From HXMU1420-13 sp965249965 (lineage in GTDB: Bacteria > Bacteroidota > Rhodothermia > Balneolales > Balneolaceae), in assembly GCA_965249965.1 (NCBI GenBank), contig OZ252262.1:620001-684000 (forward strand): a DNA stretch of 64,000 nucleotides, read 5' to 3'. Below, one piece after another: positions 55,115 through 63,430 of this stretch. Position numbers and translations under genes: made by a program. Every line of letters starts with the position of its first letter. Position 1 is the stretch's first letter. The notes beneath the pieces are model-generated. The model did no database searches. It saw only the letters and a program-made list of their open reading frames with translations, and was not told the origin of the DNA.

Positions 55115-55723
55115 ATGAAAAAACTACTGTTACATCTTCTTTTTCTTTTCTGCTTTAGTAGTTCGATCATTTTTGCCCAAGAAACCCATGTTTGGTACGA
55201 CAAAGATTTTCAACTGATCGATAATTCTATTTTCGTTGGTAGTGATACTCTGATCACGCTTTATTTTTCAAATGGTTCCAAGAAAGCTCGTGGTAAATTT
55301 GCTTTAGATAAAGATCGCAAGTTATCTCCATTCAAAGTCGGTGAATGGTCTTATTACAATTCAAACGGTTCTTTACAATCTCAAGGTAATTACCAAATGA
55401 GTTCATTCATTGATTGCGGAACTGGTGGACCGCAACGTGCTTTTTACCAGTATAAAATTGGCTCTTGGTCTTTCTTTGATAAAAATGAGAATGTAATCGC
55501 AGAAGGAGATTTCAATGTTGAAGAATTTCCCGTTTCAACTCGTTGTGGTACTGAAAGAATGCTTTTTGGCATTACAGATTCCAGCTGGTCTTTTGCTCAA
55601 TCAAATGACATTAGCATCAAAGAAATTGAAACAGTTGAAATTGATCATGAAAATTATTCAGAAAAAATATTTCTTGATAGAAAAGAAGAATGGATAAAAG
55701 TTGAATACGATTTTTCTCAATAA
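55115..55723 (+). CDS. Cassette 4: secreted MORN-like repeat protein
   Basis: 202 residues from the ATG at 55115, which gives a good signal peptide (LLLHLLFLFCFSSSIIFAQ). An in-frame ATG at 55097 overlaps the attC 3 R' box (TTATG) and adds six polar residues. The mature part has GxWxYY/NGxLxxxGxY units (VGEWSYYNSNGSLQSQGNY, IGSWSFFDKNENVIAEGDF), as in YwqK/MORN-type repeats. Role unknown. Confidence 0.8.
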   Translation: MKKLLLHLLFLFCFSSSIIFAQETHVWYDKDFQLIDNSIFVGSDTLITLYFSNGSKKARGKFALDKDRKLSPFKVGEWSYYNSNGSLQSQGNYQMSSFIDCGTGGPQRAFYQYKIGSWSFFDKNENVIAEGDFNVEEFPVSTRCGTERMLFGITDSSWSFAQSNDISIKEIETVEIDHENYSEKIFLDRKEEWIKVEYDFSQ

Positions 55724-55734
55724 ACTTGTTTGCA

Positions 55735-55857
55735 TAACAAGCGTTTCAAGCGGACTCCCCGCCTGTCCACAGGTTTGTGGACGCGGGGCAGGCGAACTTG
55801 CCTCAAAGCTTTTAACTTAAATCAATCACGGCTCGCCGCTTAAACGCCGGGTCGTTA
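55735..55857 (+). repeat. attC 4 (123 nt, with inserted palindrome)
   Basis: The same nested palindrome as attC 3, at 55757-55788. Closes cassette 4 (55095-55854). Confidence 0.93.
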
Positions 55858-55877
55858 TAGGGCTATTAAATTATTCG

Positions 55878-56066
55878 TCAAATATCTCCCCAAACTAAAA
55901 CAATAATTAAAACCAGACTGAACAATACTAAACCAAACAACTGATAAAACATTATGTTCTTCATTAAATGCGTTTGGTTTTTCCAGTCCTTATATAATGC
56001 TCTATTCTTGAAAACGAAAAATGAGCAAATAATAATTATTGCTAAACAGAAGATGATTGGTTCCAT
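55878..56066 (-). CDS. Cassette 5: reverse-oriented membrane protein
   Basis: 62 residues, two membrane segments (about 3-20 and 40-60) with a basic loop RALYKDWKNQTH between. It is the only cassette gene read against the array. A TAAATTTG box (56081-56088) fits the -7 consensus of Bacteroidota, 15 bases before its ATG, so it may have its own promoter. No alternative plus-strand gene is convincing here. Confidence 0.65.
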   Translation of the reverse strand: MEPIIFCLAIIIICSFFVFKNRALYKDWKNQTHLMKNIMFYQLFGLVLFSLVLIIVLVWGDI

Positions 56067-56080
56067 ATTTAAGGTTAGCT

Positions 56081-56088
56081 CAAATTTA
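56081..56088 (-). promoter_or_regulatory. Candidate -7 box of the reverse cassette gene
   Basis: TAAATTTG on the minus strand is an exact TAnnTTTG match, 15 bases before the start of the cassette 5 gene. There is no clear -33 box. Confidence 0.35.
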
Positions 56089-56116
56089 TCTAAAAAGGTA
56101 TTTCATTCTCGCCCTA

Positions 56117-56234
56117 TAACAAGCGTTTTAAGTCGGACGCAGGTAGGGTTCGCTGGAAAGCTTGTGAGCAATAAAATTAATTCGTTACTTCAACAAAAAC
56201 CGAAGACCTGCGCCGCTTAAACGCGGGGTCGTTA
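56117..56234 (+). repeat. attC 5 (118 nt, long class)
   Basis: The left arm reads GCGTTTTAAGTCGGACGCA, with T instead of the usual C, and the right arm TGCGCCGCTTAAACGC. Closes cassette 5 (55855-56231). Confidence 0.93.
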
Positions 56235-56247
56235 TGTGTTTTAAAGA

Positions 56248-56694
56248 ATGAACCAAAAAACAAATATTACGAACGAAACCGCTTATACTAATCTCGGTAT
56301 TATCAATATGGTTCTTGTTTTTGGTTTAGCTTTTCTTCTTTTCTTCTCGGCAAGAATATTTTTCAACCCTGAAATTTCAGTACTAAGTTTTAGTTCTCTC
56401 TCGATCCTAATTACTACATGTATTGTTTTCTTTCAAGCCTTAAAACAGGTCAAAAAATTAAGGGGAATAAAAAAAATCACTTATTCAGAAAGTGGAATTA
56501 AATGGTTATTTGGTGGCGTTTCTTGGGATTTTATATCCGAAATATCATTAGAAAAGAAAATGGGATTTTTTATGATCTGTTTTCACACAAATGAAGAAAA
56601 GGAAATCAAAACCACACTTTCTCTAAATAAAGAAAAAGCAGTGATTAGCTACCAAAATATTTGTAATATTTGGAAATCAAATACCAACACATAA
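56248..56694 (+). CDS. Cassette 6: membrane protein
   Basis: 148 residues, two membrane segments (about 20-40 and 48-68) followed by a soluble strand-rich part (ITYSESGIKWLFGGVSWDFI) reminiscent of PH-like domains in small membrane proteins. Function unknown. The stop TAA is formed by attC 6. Confidence 0.78.
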   Translation: MNQKTNITNETAYTNLGIINMVLVFGLAFLLFFSARIFFNPEISVLSFSSLSILITTCIVFFQALKQVKKLRGIKKITYSESGIKWLFGGVSWDFISEISLEKKMGFFMICFHTNEEKEIKTTLSLNKEKAVISYQNICNIWKSNTNT

Positions 56695-56775
56695 CAAGCG
56701 TTTCAAGCGGACTCGAACGCGGTTCGAGTCTTTAATTTTAATAACCAGACTCGCCGCTTAAACGCGGGGTCGTTA
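56692..56775 (+). repeat. attC 6 (84 nt, short class)
   Basis: The inner part has a perfect 8-bp hairpin ACTCGAAC/GTTCGAGT. Closes cassette 6 (56232-56772). Confidence 0.95.
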
Positions 56776-56789
56776 TACAAACTTCGAAA

Positions 56790-57212
56790 ATGGATCGGCT
56801 AACCTTTCAAGTAAAACACCGCAAAGGAAGTCACGATAAAACTTCAGTCGACTTCCTGGATTTTTGTATCAATGAAAAAAGCTTAATAGAAGAACTTCCA
56901 AATCAGGATGTAGTTGGAGTTATTGGAAGTTTTAAACCCGAATTTGATAAAGAGGCTGTGAACCAGCTTTTATTGAAAGAAAAATCTGAACTTAATTCCG
57001 GAAGAATACCAATTTATATCTGCCCTGAATGCGGTGATTTAGGATGTGGAGCAATTACCATTTCTATTGAAGAAAATGCCGAAACTTATACATGGAAAGA
57101 TTTTGGCTTCGAAAATAATTATGCTGAAATGTTGTTAGCCGAATACAATGAAGTTGGTCCTTTTATATTTTCAAAAGAAGAATATGAATCAGCACTCAAA
57201 AAGTTTGTATAA
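56790..57212 (+). CDS. Cassette 7: conserved CPECGDLGCG protein
   Basis: 140 residues, soluble. IPIYICPECGDLGCGAITISIE is a motif that I recall from hypothetical proteins in several phyla, with possible metal binding by the Cys residues. No catalytic role is known to me. The stop TAA is the first three bases of attC 7. Confidence 0.78.
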   Translation: MDRLTFQVKHRKGSHDKTSVDFLDFCINEKSLIEELPNQDVVGVIGSFKPEFDKEAVNQLLLKEKSELNSGRIPIYICPECGDLGCGAITISIEENAETYTWKDFGFENNYAEMLLAEYNEVGPFIFSKEEYESALKKFV

Positions 57213-57293
57213 CAAGCGTTTCAAGCGGACTCGGACGAAGTGCGAGTCTTTAACTTTAAACTCCAGACTCGCCGCTTAAACGCTGGGTCGTTA
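57210..57293 (+). repeat. attC 7 (84 nt, short class)
   Basis: The right end reads AAACGCTGGGTCGTTA. Closes cassette 7 (56773-57290). Confidence 0.95.
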
Positions 57294-57300
57294 TACACTT

Positions 57301-57780
57301 ATGATTCAAATCATAATTACTTCTAAGAAATATCCTACTAAAAATTTACTAGTTCATATGAGGGTATTTTTAAAAGAGAGAAGTAGTTATGGTAATATTT
57401 CAAATTTGAAAACTGATAAATTTGGTTCGATTATATTAACCAGGGAATTAATTGAAGAGAGTTTAGCATCAGCAGATATCAAAGATATAACTGGTTTTGG
57501 TCTCTCATTTCTTGACGTCAAAACCATTGAACAGCTTAAACAAACTTATAAGCGTTACGAAACAATTGATATCTCTGAAATTGAAAACGATCTTATCCAA
57601 AGGGGATTTAAGGTAAATGAGATCGAAAACATTGCAAGAACTACACTAGAAGATTTAAGAAAACAATCAAAACTGTTTTCATTTTATGACACCAATAATA
57701 ATCACTTAATACCGAATATCAGTTTTGATAATGAGTTCAAATTTGATTTTACTAAGTCTAAAGTAATTATAAACCTATAA
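57301..57780 (+). CDS. Cassette 8: hypothetical protein
   Basis: 159 residues, soluble, Ile/Lys-rich, no signal peptide and no recognised motif. The start is ten bases after the cassette junction, so a long 5' leader is missing. The stop falls just before attC 8. Confidence 0.75.
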   Translation: MIQIIITSKKYPTKNLLVHMRVFLKERSSYGNISNLKTDKFGSIILTRELIEESLASADIKDITGFGLSFLDVKTIEQLKQTYKRYETIDISEIENDLIQRGFKVNEIENIARTTLEDLRKQSKLFSFYDTNNNHLIPNISFDNEFKFDFTKSKVIINL

Positions 57781-57786
57781 AGTGTA

Positions 57787-57870
57787 TAACAAGCGTTTCA
57801 AGCGGACTCGAACGCGGTTCGGGTCTTTAATTTTAAACTCCAGACTCGCCGCTTAAACGCAGGGTCGTTA
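57787..57870 (+). repeat. attC 8 (84 nt, short class)
   Basis: The right end reads AAACGCAGGGTCGTTA, the same variant as attC 17 and close to the orphan site at 18653. Closes cassette 8 (57291-57867). Confidence 0.95.
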
Positions 57871-57884
57871 GGTAAATGACTTAA

Positions 57885-58259
57885 ATGAATAATCAATTCA
57901 ATAAATGGGTTAGAGCACTTTTACTCTGTTTAATTCCAGTTCATTTTCTAGGGTTTATCTATCAATTTATTTTTGGATTTGTGCTCTCGGGGCTAGCACT
58001 GACTTTAGATTCTAACTTCCCATCTTTTATCTATTTTCCAGTACTCTGTTCTCTATCACTGTTAAGTATCTATTTTTTATTTGCAATATTGAATTTCAAA
58101 AAATTTGGATTCTGGGGTTTTATATTAACACAAATGTTGATCTTACTTATAAGCGTGTTAATACGTGACTGGGCAATTTCAATTGCATGTGCGTTCTTTT
58201 TTGTCATTGCTCTATTTGCATTTCAAATTGAAAAAAAGAAAAATTATGGGCATAGTTAA
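57885..58259 (+). CDS. Cassette 9: membrane protein
   Basis: 124 residues with about four membrane segments (10-35, 46-70, 74-90, 92-114) and a Lys-rich tail. Function unknown. The arrangement and a short motif resemble cassette 3. Confidence 0.78.
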   Translation: MNNQFNKWVRALLLCLIPVHFLGFIYQFIFGFVLSGLALTLDSNFPSFIYFPVLCSLSLLSIYFLFAILNFKKFGFWGFILTQMLILLISVLIRDWAISIACAFFFVIALFAFQIEKKKNYGHS

Positions 58260-58274
58260 CACTTATTATTTACC

Positions 58275-58391
58275 TAACAAGCGTTTCAATGGGACGCAGA
58301 CGGAGTGCGATCAATTACTTATGACCAATAAAATAAATAAGTTACTTCAACAAAAACTTAATCCCTGCGCCCATTAAACGCCGGGTCGTTA
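58275..58391 (+). repeat. attC 9 (117 nt, long class)
   Basis: Arms AATGGGACGCAGA and CTGCGCCCATT pair, showing covariation with the short class. Closes cassette 9 (57868-58388). Confidence 0.94.
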
Positions 58392-58403
58392 TAGGCTTAG
58401 GAA

Positions 58404-58691
58404 ATGAATACAACTGGTTTAAGAGCAATACGGAGGTCTAAAAAGTATTTCAGAAACTTTGGTATCGCACTACTTTTATTTTCGATACTCCTTTTGTTTT
58501 CAGTCTTAAATCAAGATTCATCACTAACTGTTAATGGAGTAGAAATAACAGACCCGATTCTTAGAAGAAGATTCTTACAAGTACCAATATCATTTTCAAT
58601 AATAGCTTTAGGTCTTGTTTTATTTCCAAAAAGAATTTTCTTCAATCTTTCTATCTATTTAGCTAAGCTTGTTAAACCAGTACGCCTATAA
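58404..58691 (+). CDS. Cassette 10: small membrane protein
   Basis: 95 residues, basic N-terminus (LRAIRRSKKYFRN), two hydrophobic segments (about 19-35 and 56-74). Unknown function. Its stop is the TAA of attC 10. Confidence 0.75.
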   Translation: MNTTGLRAIRRSKKYFRNFGIALLLFSILLLFSVLNQDSSLTVNGVEITDPILRRRFLQVPISFSIIALGLVLFPKRIFFNLSIYLAKLVKPVRL

Positions 58692-58772
58692 CAAGCGTTT
58701 CAAGCGGACTCGGTTAGGGTTCGAAAATTTAATAACTAAAACCAGACTCGCCGCTTAAACGCCGGGTCGTTA
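58689..58772 (+). repeat. attC 10 (84 nt, short class)
   Basis: Closes cassette 10 (58389-58769). Confidence 0.95.
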
Positions 58773-58784
58773 GGTTAACTCAAC

Positions 58785-59096
58785 ATGAGTCAAGAAAAGA
58801 AAATACTCAAAAAAAAATATAGAGAGTTTCATTCAACAGTTGAAGAAATTCTATTTAGACATGATCCTATAGGTATAAATTTTGATCACAATACTGATGA
58901 GTATTCTCCTGAAGTAGGAACAATAATTCCACGGTTAAAAAATGCTCATTCAGAATCAGATGTACTTGAAATTGTAATCGAAGAATTTAAAGTTTGGTTT
59001 GGCTATGGTGAACTAATAAGAAAGCAAGACCCAGTTTTCCAAATCATATCAAAAGAAATATGGAACGCTTGGAGAAATTTCAAGAAGTTAACCTAA
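58785..59096 (+). CDS. Cassette 11: hypothetical protein
   Basis: 103 residues, soluble and charged (KKILKKKYREFHSTVEEILF). No known motif; I cannot name a function. The stop is the TAA of attC 11. Confidence 0.75.
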   Translation: MSQEKKILKKKYREFHSTVEEILFRHDPIGINFDHNTDEYSPEVGTIIPRLKNAHSESDVLEIVIEEFKVWFGYGELIRKQDPVFQIISKEIWNAWRNFKKLT

Positions 59097-59177
59097 CAAG
59101 CGTTTCAAACGGACTCGAACGGGGTTCGGGTCTTTAATTTTAATAACCAGGCTCGCCGCTTAAACGCCGGGTCGTTA
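59094..59177 (+). repeat. attC 11 (84 nt, short class)
   Basis: Left arm CAAACGGACTCG. Closes cassette 11 (58770-59174). Confidence 0.95.
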
Positions 59178-59190
59178 TGCTTAACACCAA

Positions 59191-59562
59191 ATGTCTGACT
59201 TGAAAATTACATCAATGTTTCCTCAAGAAAGAGACTTCTTTAGCAAAGTCAGAGACATTTATTTAGGTAGAGCTGAAAATCAAATTCCTGAAGAATTGTT
59301 AGTAGAAATAATTTCAAAAGTGACTGACAAGCTATTCGATGATTATGTTCGATTTTGGAATCAATATCCCAAATCACGAAAAAGATATTCTACCTTAAAA
59401 ACTGAAGATATTGATCACCCTTTTGTGCAATATTTAGTAACTGATTTTATCAAAAAAGTTCATCCAAATAGATATCGTGAATATTCAAAGGTTTTACTAC
59501 AAATGGATGACAAAGAATTTGAAGAGTATGAGAAAAGGAAACATTGGTATGAAACTAAGTAA
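59191..59562 (+). CDS. Cassette 12: hypothetical protein
   Basis: 123 residues, soluble, helical, acidic/basic mix, with no detectable motif. Function unknown. Confidence 0.75.
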   Translation: MSDLKITSMFPQERDFFSKVRDIYLGRAENQIPEELLVEIISKVTDKLFDDYVRFWNQYPKSRKRYSTLKTEDIDHPFVQYLVTDFIKKVHPNRYREYSKVLLQMDDKEFEEYEKRKHWYETK

Positions 59563-59571
59563 AGTTAAGCA

Positions 59572-59655
59572 TAACAAGCGTTTCAAACGGACTCGTTTAG
59601 GGTTCGGAACTTTAATAAATTAAACCAGGCTCGCCGCTTAAACGCCGGGTCGTTA
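59572..59655 (+). repeat. attC 12 (84 nt, short class)
   Basis: Left arm CAAACGGACTCG, as in attC 11. Closes cassette 12 (59175-59652). Confidence 0.95.
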
Positions 59656-59671
59656 GCTACACCTCTTAATT

Positions 59672-60559
59672 ATGAAGTACCATCTGATAATTTTTGCGAT
59701 TGCTATTCTTTGTATTTCCTGCAGCGATGAAAAGACACAAAAGGATACTTTTAAAAAAGCCACAGTTGAAGAGAATTCATCAAAAGAAGGTCTTGGTCAA
59801 ATAAATTCTCAAAAATTTGAATATACTTCTTATATCCAAAATTTAGATGTAACAGACCTTGGGTCTATTGATAAAGCCCTTTTAAGATTGAAGGAGGAGA
59901 ATATTGAGGAGCCTGAAAATATTAAAGACACTTTATATACTGTTTTTATCAATTTTTACGCAGATGTACTGGAATATCATGATGGGAGATACAAGGAGTT
60001 CTTAATTCAAGAAAGTACCCATTCATTGGATTCATTAGAAAATGCCATCATATCAACAGGTCTTATAATAGATGGTTGTGAGGGATTTAAATACATCAAT
60101 GAAGATCCAAATTTTCTCTATAAAAATGCTGTTGGGTTTGTTTCTTCCTCAATAGAAGAGTACTTAAGTCTTCGTAAGAATGAGTTAACTGCTGGAATTT
60201 TTGGTTGTGAAGGTTGGCCGGAAATTGATTTTTTGGAAGCAGGAACTAGAACTCTTGAAATTGAAAAGTATCTGCTAAAATATCCTTATTCATCATACTA
60301 TTCATCGGTTAAAAAAATGTACAATGATTATATATTCTTTTTAACAAATGATTTTATGACATTTCAACTGGATATGCACTGGAACAAAAATGATACACTT
60401 TATTTAGACGAAGAAATTTTGCAGACATTGGTGACACTCAAAGATTCAATTCAAATTGATTCGACAAAAAGCCAAATAGATTTATTGGTGACAAAATTGG
60501 ATAAGAATAATTACGTGCTTTCAGGCGATTTATATAGAAATGTTTATTCAAAAAAATAG
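59672..60559 (+). CDS. Cassette 13: lipoprotein
   Basis: 295 residues, the largest cassette protein. Lipobox CISC with Cys17 (hydrophobic FAIAILCISC). The rest is acidic and helical with no known domain. Predicted outer- or inner-membrane lipoprotein of unknown function. Confidence 0.8.
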   Translation: MKYHLIIFAIAILCISCSDEKTQKDTFKKATVEENSSKEGLGQINSQKFEYTSYIQNLDVTDLGSIDKALLRLKEENIEEPENIKDTLYTVFINFYADVLEYHDGRYKEFLIQESTHSLDSLENAIISTGLIIDGCEGFKYINEDPNFLYKNAVGFVSSSIEEYLSLRKNELTAGIFGCEGWPEIDFLEAGTRTLEIEKYLLKYPYSSYYSSVKKMYNDYIFFLTNDFMTFQLDMHWNKNDTLYLDEEILQTLVTLKDSIQIDSTKSQIDLLVTKLDKNNYVLSGDLYRNVYSKK

Positions 60560-60567
60560 GGTGTAGC

Positions 60568-60651
60568 TAACAAGCGTTTCAAGCGGACTCGGACGAAGTG
60601 CGAGTCTTTAATTTTAACAACTCGGCTCGCCGCTTAAACGCGGGGTCGTTA
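60568..60651 (+). repeat. attC 13 (84 nt, short class)
   Basis: Closes cassette 13 (59653-60648). Confidence 0.95.
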
Positions 60652-60671
60652 GTAACACTTAAATTCTATCA

Positions 60672-61133
60672 ATGAAAACTTTCTTTAAAATTATCGGGGT
60701 TCTTTTTGGTCTTCTTGTCTTAGGTATAATCATTTTCATTTTTATGGGTAGAAACTCACTTAAAGAATTAAATGAAATGCAGGCAATGACAGATGAAATT
60801 ATGGAGAACTTAGACTCGGAATCTGTCTACGAATTATTTCCAGAAAAGTACTTTCCCAAGTCGGATTTATATCCAATAATTGGTGGTATTGCGCAAAATT
60901 GTGATTGGCAAAACAGAGATGGAAAATTTGTAGACTTTTTTAATCACAAAAAAATTGGCGGTGTTGACGAAGTCTCTTTTATCTATGAATATTACCTTAG
61001 TTGTGACAGTTTACGTTTTATTGTCACAGTAGCAAGACTTGAAGAGCCAGAAGTTATGGGGTTTCATCTAGAACCACTTGAAAATGAGAATCCGATGGTT
61101 TTGTTTCCCGAAAAACAACTTATAAATCGTTAA
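60672..61133 (+). CDS. Cassette 14: membrane-anchored protein, copy 1
   Basis: 153 residues. One N-terminal membrane segment (about 6-26, IIGVLFGLLVLGIIIFIFMG), then a soluble domain of about 120 residues (KELNEMQAMTDEIMENLDS, YEYYLSCDSLRFIVTVA). No known function. Identical in protein sequence to cassette 15. Confidence 0.82.
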   Translation: MKTFFKIIGVLFGLLVLGIIIFIFMGRNSLKELNEMQAMTDEIMENLDSESVYELFPEKYFPKSDLYPIIGGIAQNCDWQNRDGKFVDFFNHKKIGGVDEVSFIYEYYLSCDSLRFIVTVARLEEPEVMGFHLEPLENENPMVLFPEKQLINR

Positions 61134-61142
61134 TTATGTTAC

Positions 61143-61259
61143 TAACAAGCGTTTCAATGGGACGCAGGTAGGGTTTGCACTTAGGCTTGTACCAATGAAA
61201 ACAATTCAGTTACTTCAATTAAATACGAAAACCTGCGCCCATTAAACGCGGGGTCGTTA
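61143..61259 (+). repeat. attC 14 (117 nt, long class)
   Basis: Closes cassette 14 (60649-61256, 608 bp). Same sequence as attC 15. Confidence 0.95.
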
Positions 61260-61279
61260 GTAACACTTAAATTCTATCA

Positions 61280-61741
61280 ATGAAAACTTTCTTTAAAATT
61301 ATCGGGGTTCTTTTTGGTCTTCTTGTCTTAGGTATAATCATTTTCATTTTTATGGGTAGAAACTCACTTAAAGAATTAAATGAAATGCAGGCAATGACAG
61401 ATGAAATTATGGAGAACTTAGACTCGGAATCTGTCTACGAATTATTTCCAGAAAAGTACTTTCCCAAGTCGGATTTATATCCAATAATTGGTGGTATTGC
61501 GCAAAATTGTGATTGGCAAAACAGAGATGGAAAATTTGTAGACTTTTTTAATCACAAAAAAATTGGCGGTGTTGACGAAGTCTCTTTTATCTATGAATAT
61601 TACCTTAGTTGTGACAGTTTACGTTTTATTGTCACAGTAGCAAGACTTGAAGAGCCAGAAGTTATGGGGTTTCATCTAGAACCACTTGAAAATGAGAATC
61701 CGATGGTTTTGTTTCCCGAAAAACAGCTTATAAATCGTTAA
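61280..61741 (+). CDS. Cassette 15: membrane-anchored protein, copy 2
   Basis: The protein is the same as in cassette 14. At the DNA level I see only one synonymous difference in the coding part (CAA at 61116-61118 against CAG at 61724-61726). This is a recent tandem copy of the whole cassette (608 bp repeat step). Confidence 0.82.
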   Translation: MKTFFKIIGVLFGLLVLGIIIFIFMGRNSLKELNEMQAMTDEIMENLDSESVYELFPEKYFPKSDLYPIIGGIAQNCDWQNRDGKFVDFFNHKKIGGVDEVSFIYEYYLSCDSLRFIVTVARLEEPEVMGFHLEPLENENPMVLFPEKQLINR

Positions 61742-61750
61742 TTATGTTAC

Positions 61751-61867
61751 TAACAAGCGTTTCAATGGGACGCAGGTAGGGTTTGCACTTAGGCTTGTAC
61801 CAATGAAAACAATTCAGTTACTTCAATTAAATACGAAAACCTGCGCCCATTAAACGCGGGGTCGTTA
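61751..61867 (+). repeat. attC 15 (117 nt, long class)
   Basis: Closes cassette 15 (61257-61864). The base after CGTTA differs from copy 1 only because the next cassette differs. Confidence 0.95.
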
Positions 61868-61885
61868 TAGCGCTAATCATTAAGA

Positions 61886-62395
61886 ATGAGATTTCCCACT
61901 TCATTAATACTTCTTCTTTTACTTCTGCTGTTGCCAGACTATTCATCGGCACAAACACGGACAAATTATGAGTCGATTGTTAAGGAAGTATTGAAGTTAA
62001 GTGCAGCAGAAAAAGCTGTCTCAGATTCTTTGCTAATTGCGTCTTACCCTAAAACTGTGGATGAGCATCAATTGCTTCATCAAATAGTAGAAAATGACTC
62101 TACTTCGGAAAAAATTTATTTACAGGGATTTCGAAATCGAGATTTACTTAATGAGAAGAGTGTAAGAAATGGGAACTTTGAATTGCTCAAAGCTCATTTC
62201 ATTTTGTCTACATTTATTGAAGGAGATGAAGCAATGTGGTTTGTTGAAAACCTCGATGCTATGTTAGATGGTTCCGAAATCAGCAAAATCTGTTCGACAA
62301 CCAAAGAAGTTGTAAATGAAGTAGGTAAATCAGAATTACATTTAATTTCAGGCTTAATTAAAAATTGTGAAACCGGAGCTTGGAGCAAATATTAA
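61886..62395 (+). CDS. Cassette 16: secreted protein
   Basis: 169 residues. Clear signal peptide (LILLLLLLLLPDYSSAQ, cleaved near residue 22). The mature part is helical and soluble and matches no family I know. Confidence 0.78.
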   Translation: MRFPTSLILLLLLLLLPDYSSAQTRTNYESIVKEVLKLSAAEKAVSDSLLIASYPKTVDEHQLLHQIVENDSTSEKIYLQGFRNRDLLNEKSVRNGNFELLKAHFILSTFIEGDEAMWFVENLDAMLDGSEISKICSTTKEVVNEVGKSELHLISGLIKNCETGAWSKY

Positions 62396-62404
62396 ATCGC
62401 GCTA

Positions 62405-62488
62405 TAACAAGCGTTTCAAACGGACTCGGTTAGGGTTCGAAACTTTATTAATTTTAACTCGACTCGCCGCTTAAACGCCGGGTCGTTA
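62405..62488 (+). repeat. attC 16 (84 nt, short class)
   Basis: Closes cassette 16 (61865-62485). Confidence 0.95.
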
Positions 62489-62503
62489 GGTGCATAGAAA
62501 TAA

Positions 62504-62770
62504 ATGTCCATTTTTGTAATCGAAGATCTTAGTCACGCAGAATGGTGCGGAGAATTTGCCTCCTTTTCTAAAGCGTTTGATGAACTTAAAGAAAGAGCAG
62601 AAATTCCCTGGAATTCTAAGCCAAATAAATGTCCCTGTACTAATTGGGAATCATGTAGCAGAGAATATCATATAGTTGAATTCGATAACAAAACTAAACC
62701 TTGGAAAGAAATTGGAAGAACTCCAGTTTTAGATGTTACTTCAAAAGGTTCGCTTTGGCAAAATGGCTAA
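62504..62770 (+). CDS. Cassette 17: Cys-containing conserved protein
   Basis: 88 residues. IVEDLSHAEWCGEFASF-like start, IPWNSKPNKCPCTNWESCSREYHIVEFD in the middle, with three Cys near the CPCTNWxxC motif. I think similar proteins occur in integron cassettes elsewhere, but I cannot name a function. Confidence 0.75.
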   Translation: MSIFVIEDLSHAEWCGEFASFSKAFDELKERAEIPWNSKPNKCPCTNWESCSREYHIVEFDNKTKPWKEIGRTPVLDVTSKGSLWQNG

Positions 62771-62776
62771 TGCACC

Positions 62777-62893
62777 TAACAAGCGTTTCAATGGGACGCA
62801 GACGGAGTGCGATCAATAACTTGTGAGCAAAAAATTAATTCCGTTACTTAAAGAAAAACTAAATCTCTGCGCCCATTAAACGCAGGGTCGTTA
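62777..62893 (+). repeat. attC 17 (117 nt, long class)
   Basis: Arms AATGGGACGCAG and CTGCGCCCATT. The end is the GCAGGG variant. Closes cassette 17 (62486-62890). Confidence 0.94.
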
Positions 62894-62912
62894 GCAAACT
62901 TAAAATTCCTCA

Positions 62913-63419
62913 ATGAAAAATTTAACAGCTCTTGGACTTCGGCTATTTTCACTCTTTCTTTTGTTTCAAGCTTTTTCCTATATCCAAGTTGTCCCTTCGC
63001 TTCTATTTTATGAAACCGGTGAATTTAACAAGATGATTGGGTTTTCAAATTTACTAATCGTTGTTATATATCTGCTAGCTTTTCTAATCCTTTTCTTTGG
63101 AGCGAATACTATTTCAGAGTACGTTATGCCGAAAAATAAAAAGGAAGAATTAGTACTTGATGATTATCAAAAATTAGCAGCAGTCCTTTTCTCTACTGTC
63201 GGACTTTTAACAATAATTTGGGCAATAGAACTGATTACAAAAAGTGCTGGGAATATTATTCATTTTAATACATTTGAATCTGAATTCGTCGTTAATGATA
63301 CCCGAAAAATGTACATACCTTTGTATCAAGGAATCGTTCAATTAGTAATTGGTTCAGTTCTTTTCATTGGAGGAAAGACTATTTCTAAATGGTGGAATGA
63401 TTTTCGAAATTGGACCTAA
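62913..63419 (+). CDS. Cassette 18: membrane protein
   Basis: 168 residues with four membrane segments (about 7-28, 40-62, 87-106, 133-155) and short loops. Function unknown. Confidence 0.78.
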   Translation: MKNLTALGLRLFSLFLLFQAFSYIQVVPSLLFYETGEFNKMIGFSNLLIVVIYLLAFLILFFGANTISEYVMPKNKKEELVLDDYQKLAAVLFSTVGLLTIIWAIELITKSAGNIIHFNTFESEFVVNDTRKMYIPLYQGIVQLVIGSVLFIGGKTISKWWNDFRNWT

Positions 63420-63430
63420 AATCAGTTTGC

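Noticed and set aside
55954..56220. Plus-strand gene in cassette 5
   Set aside because: The frame runs through attC 5; its C-terminal residues are a translation of the site and recur in frames at attC 9 and attC 18.
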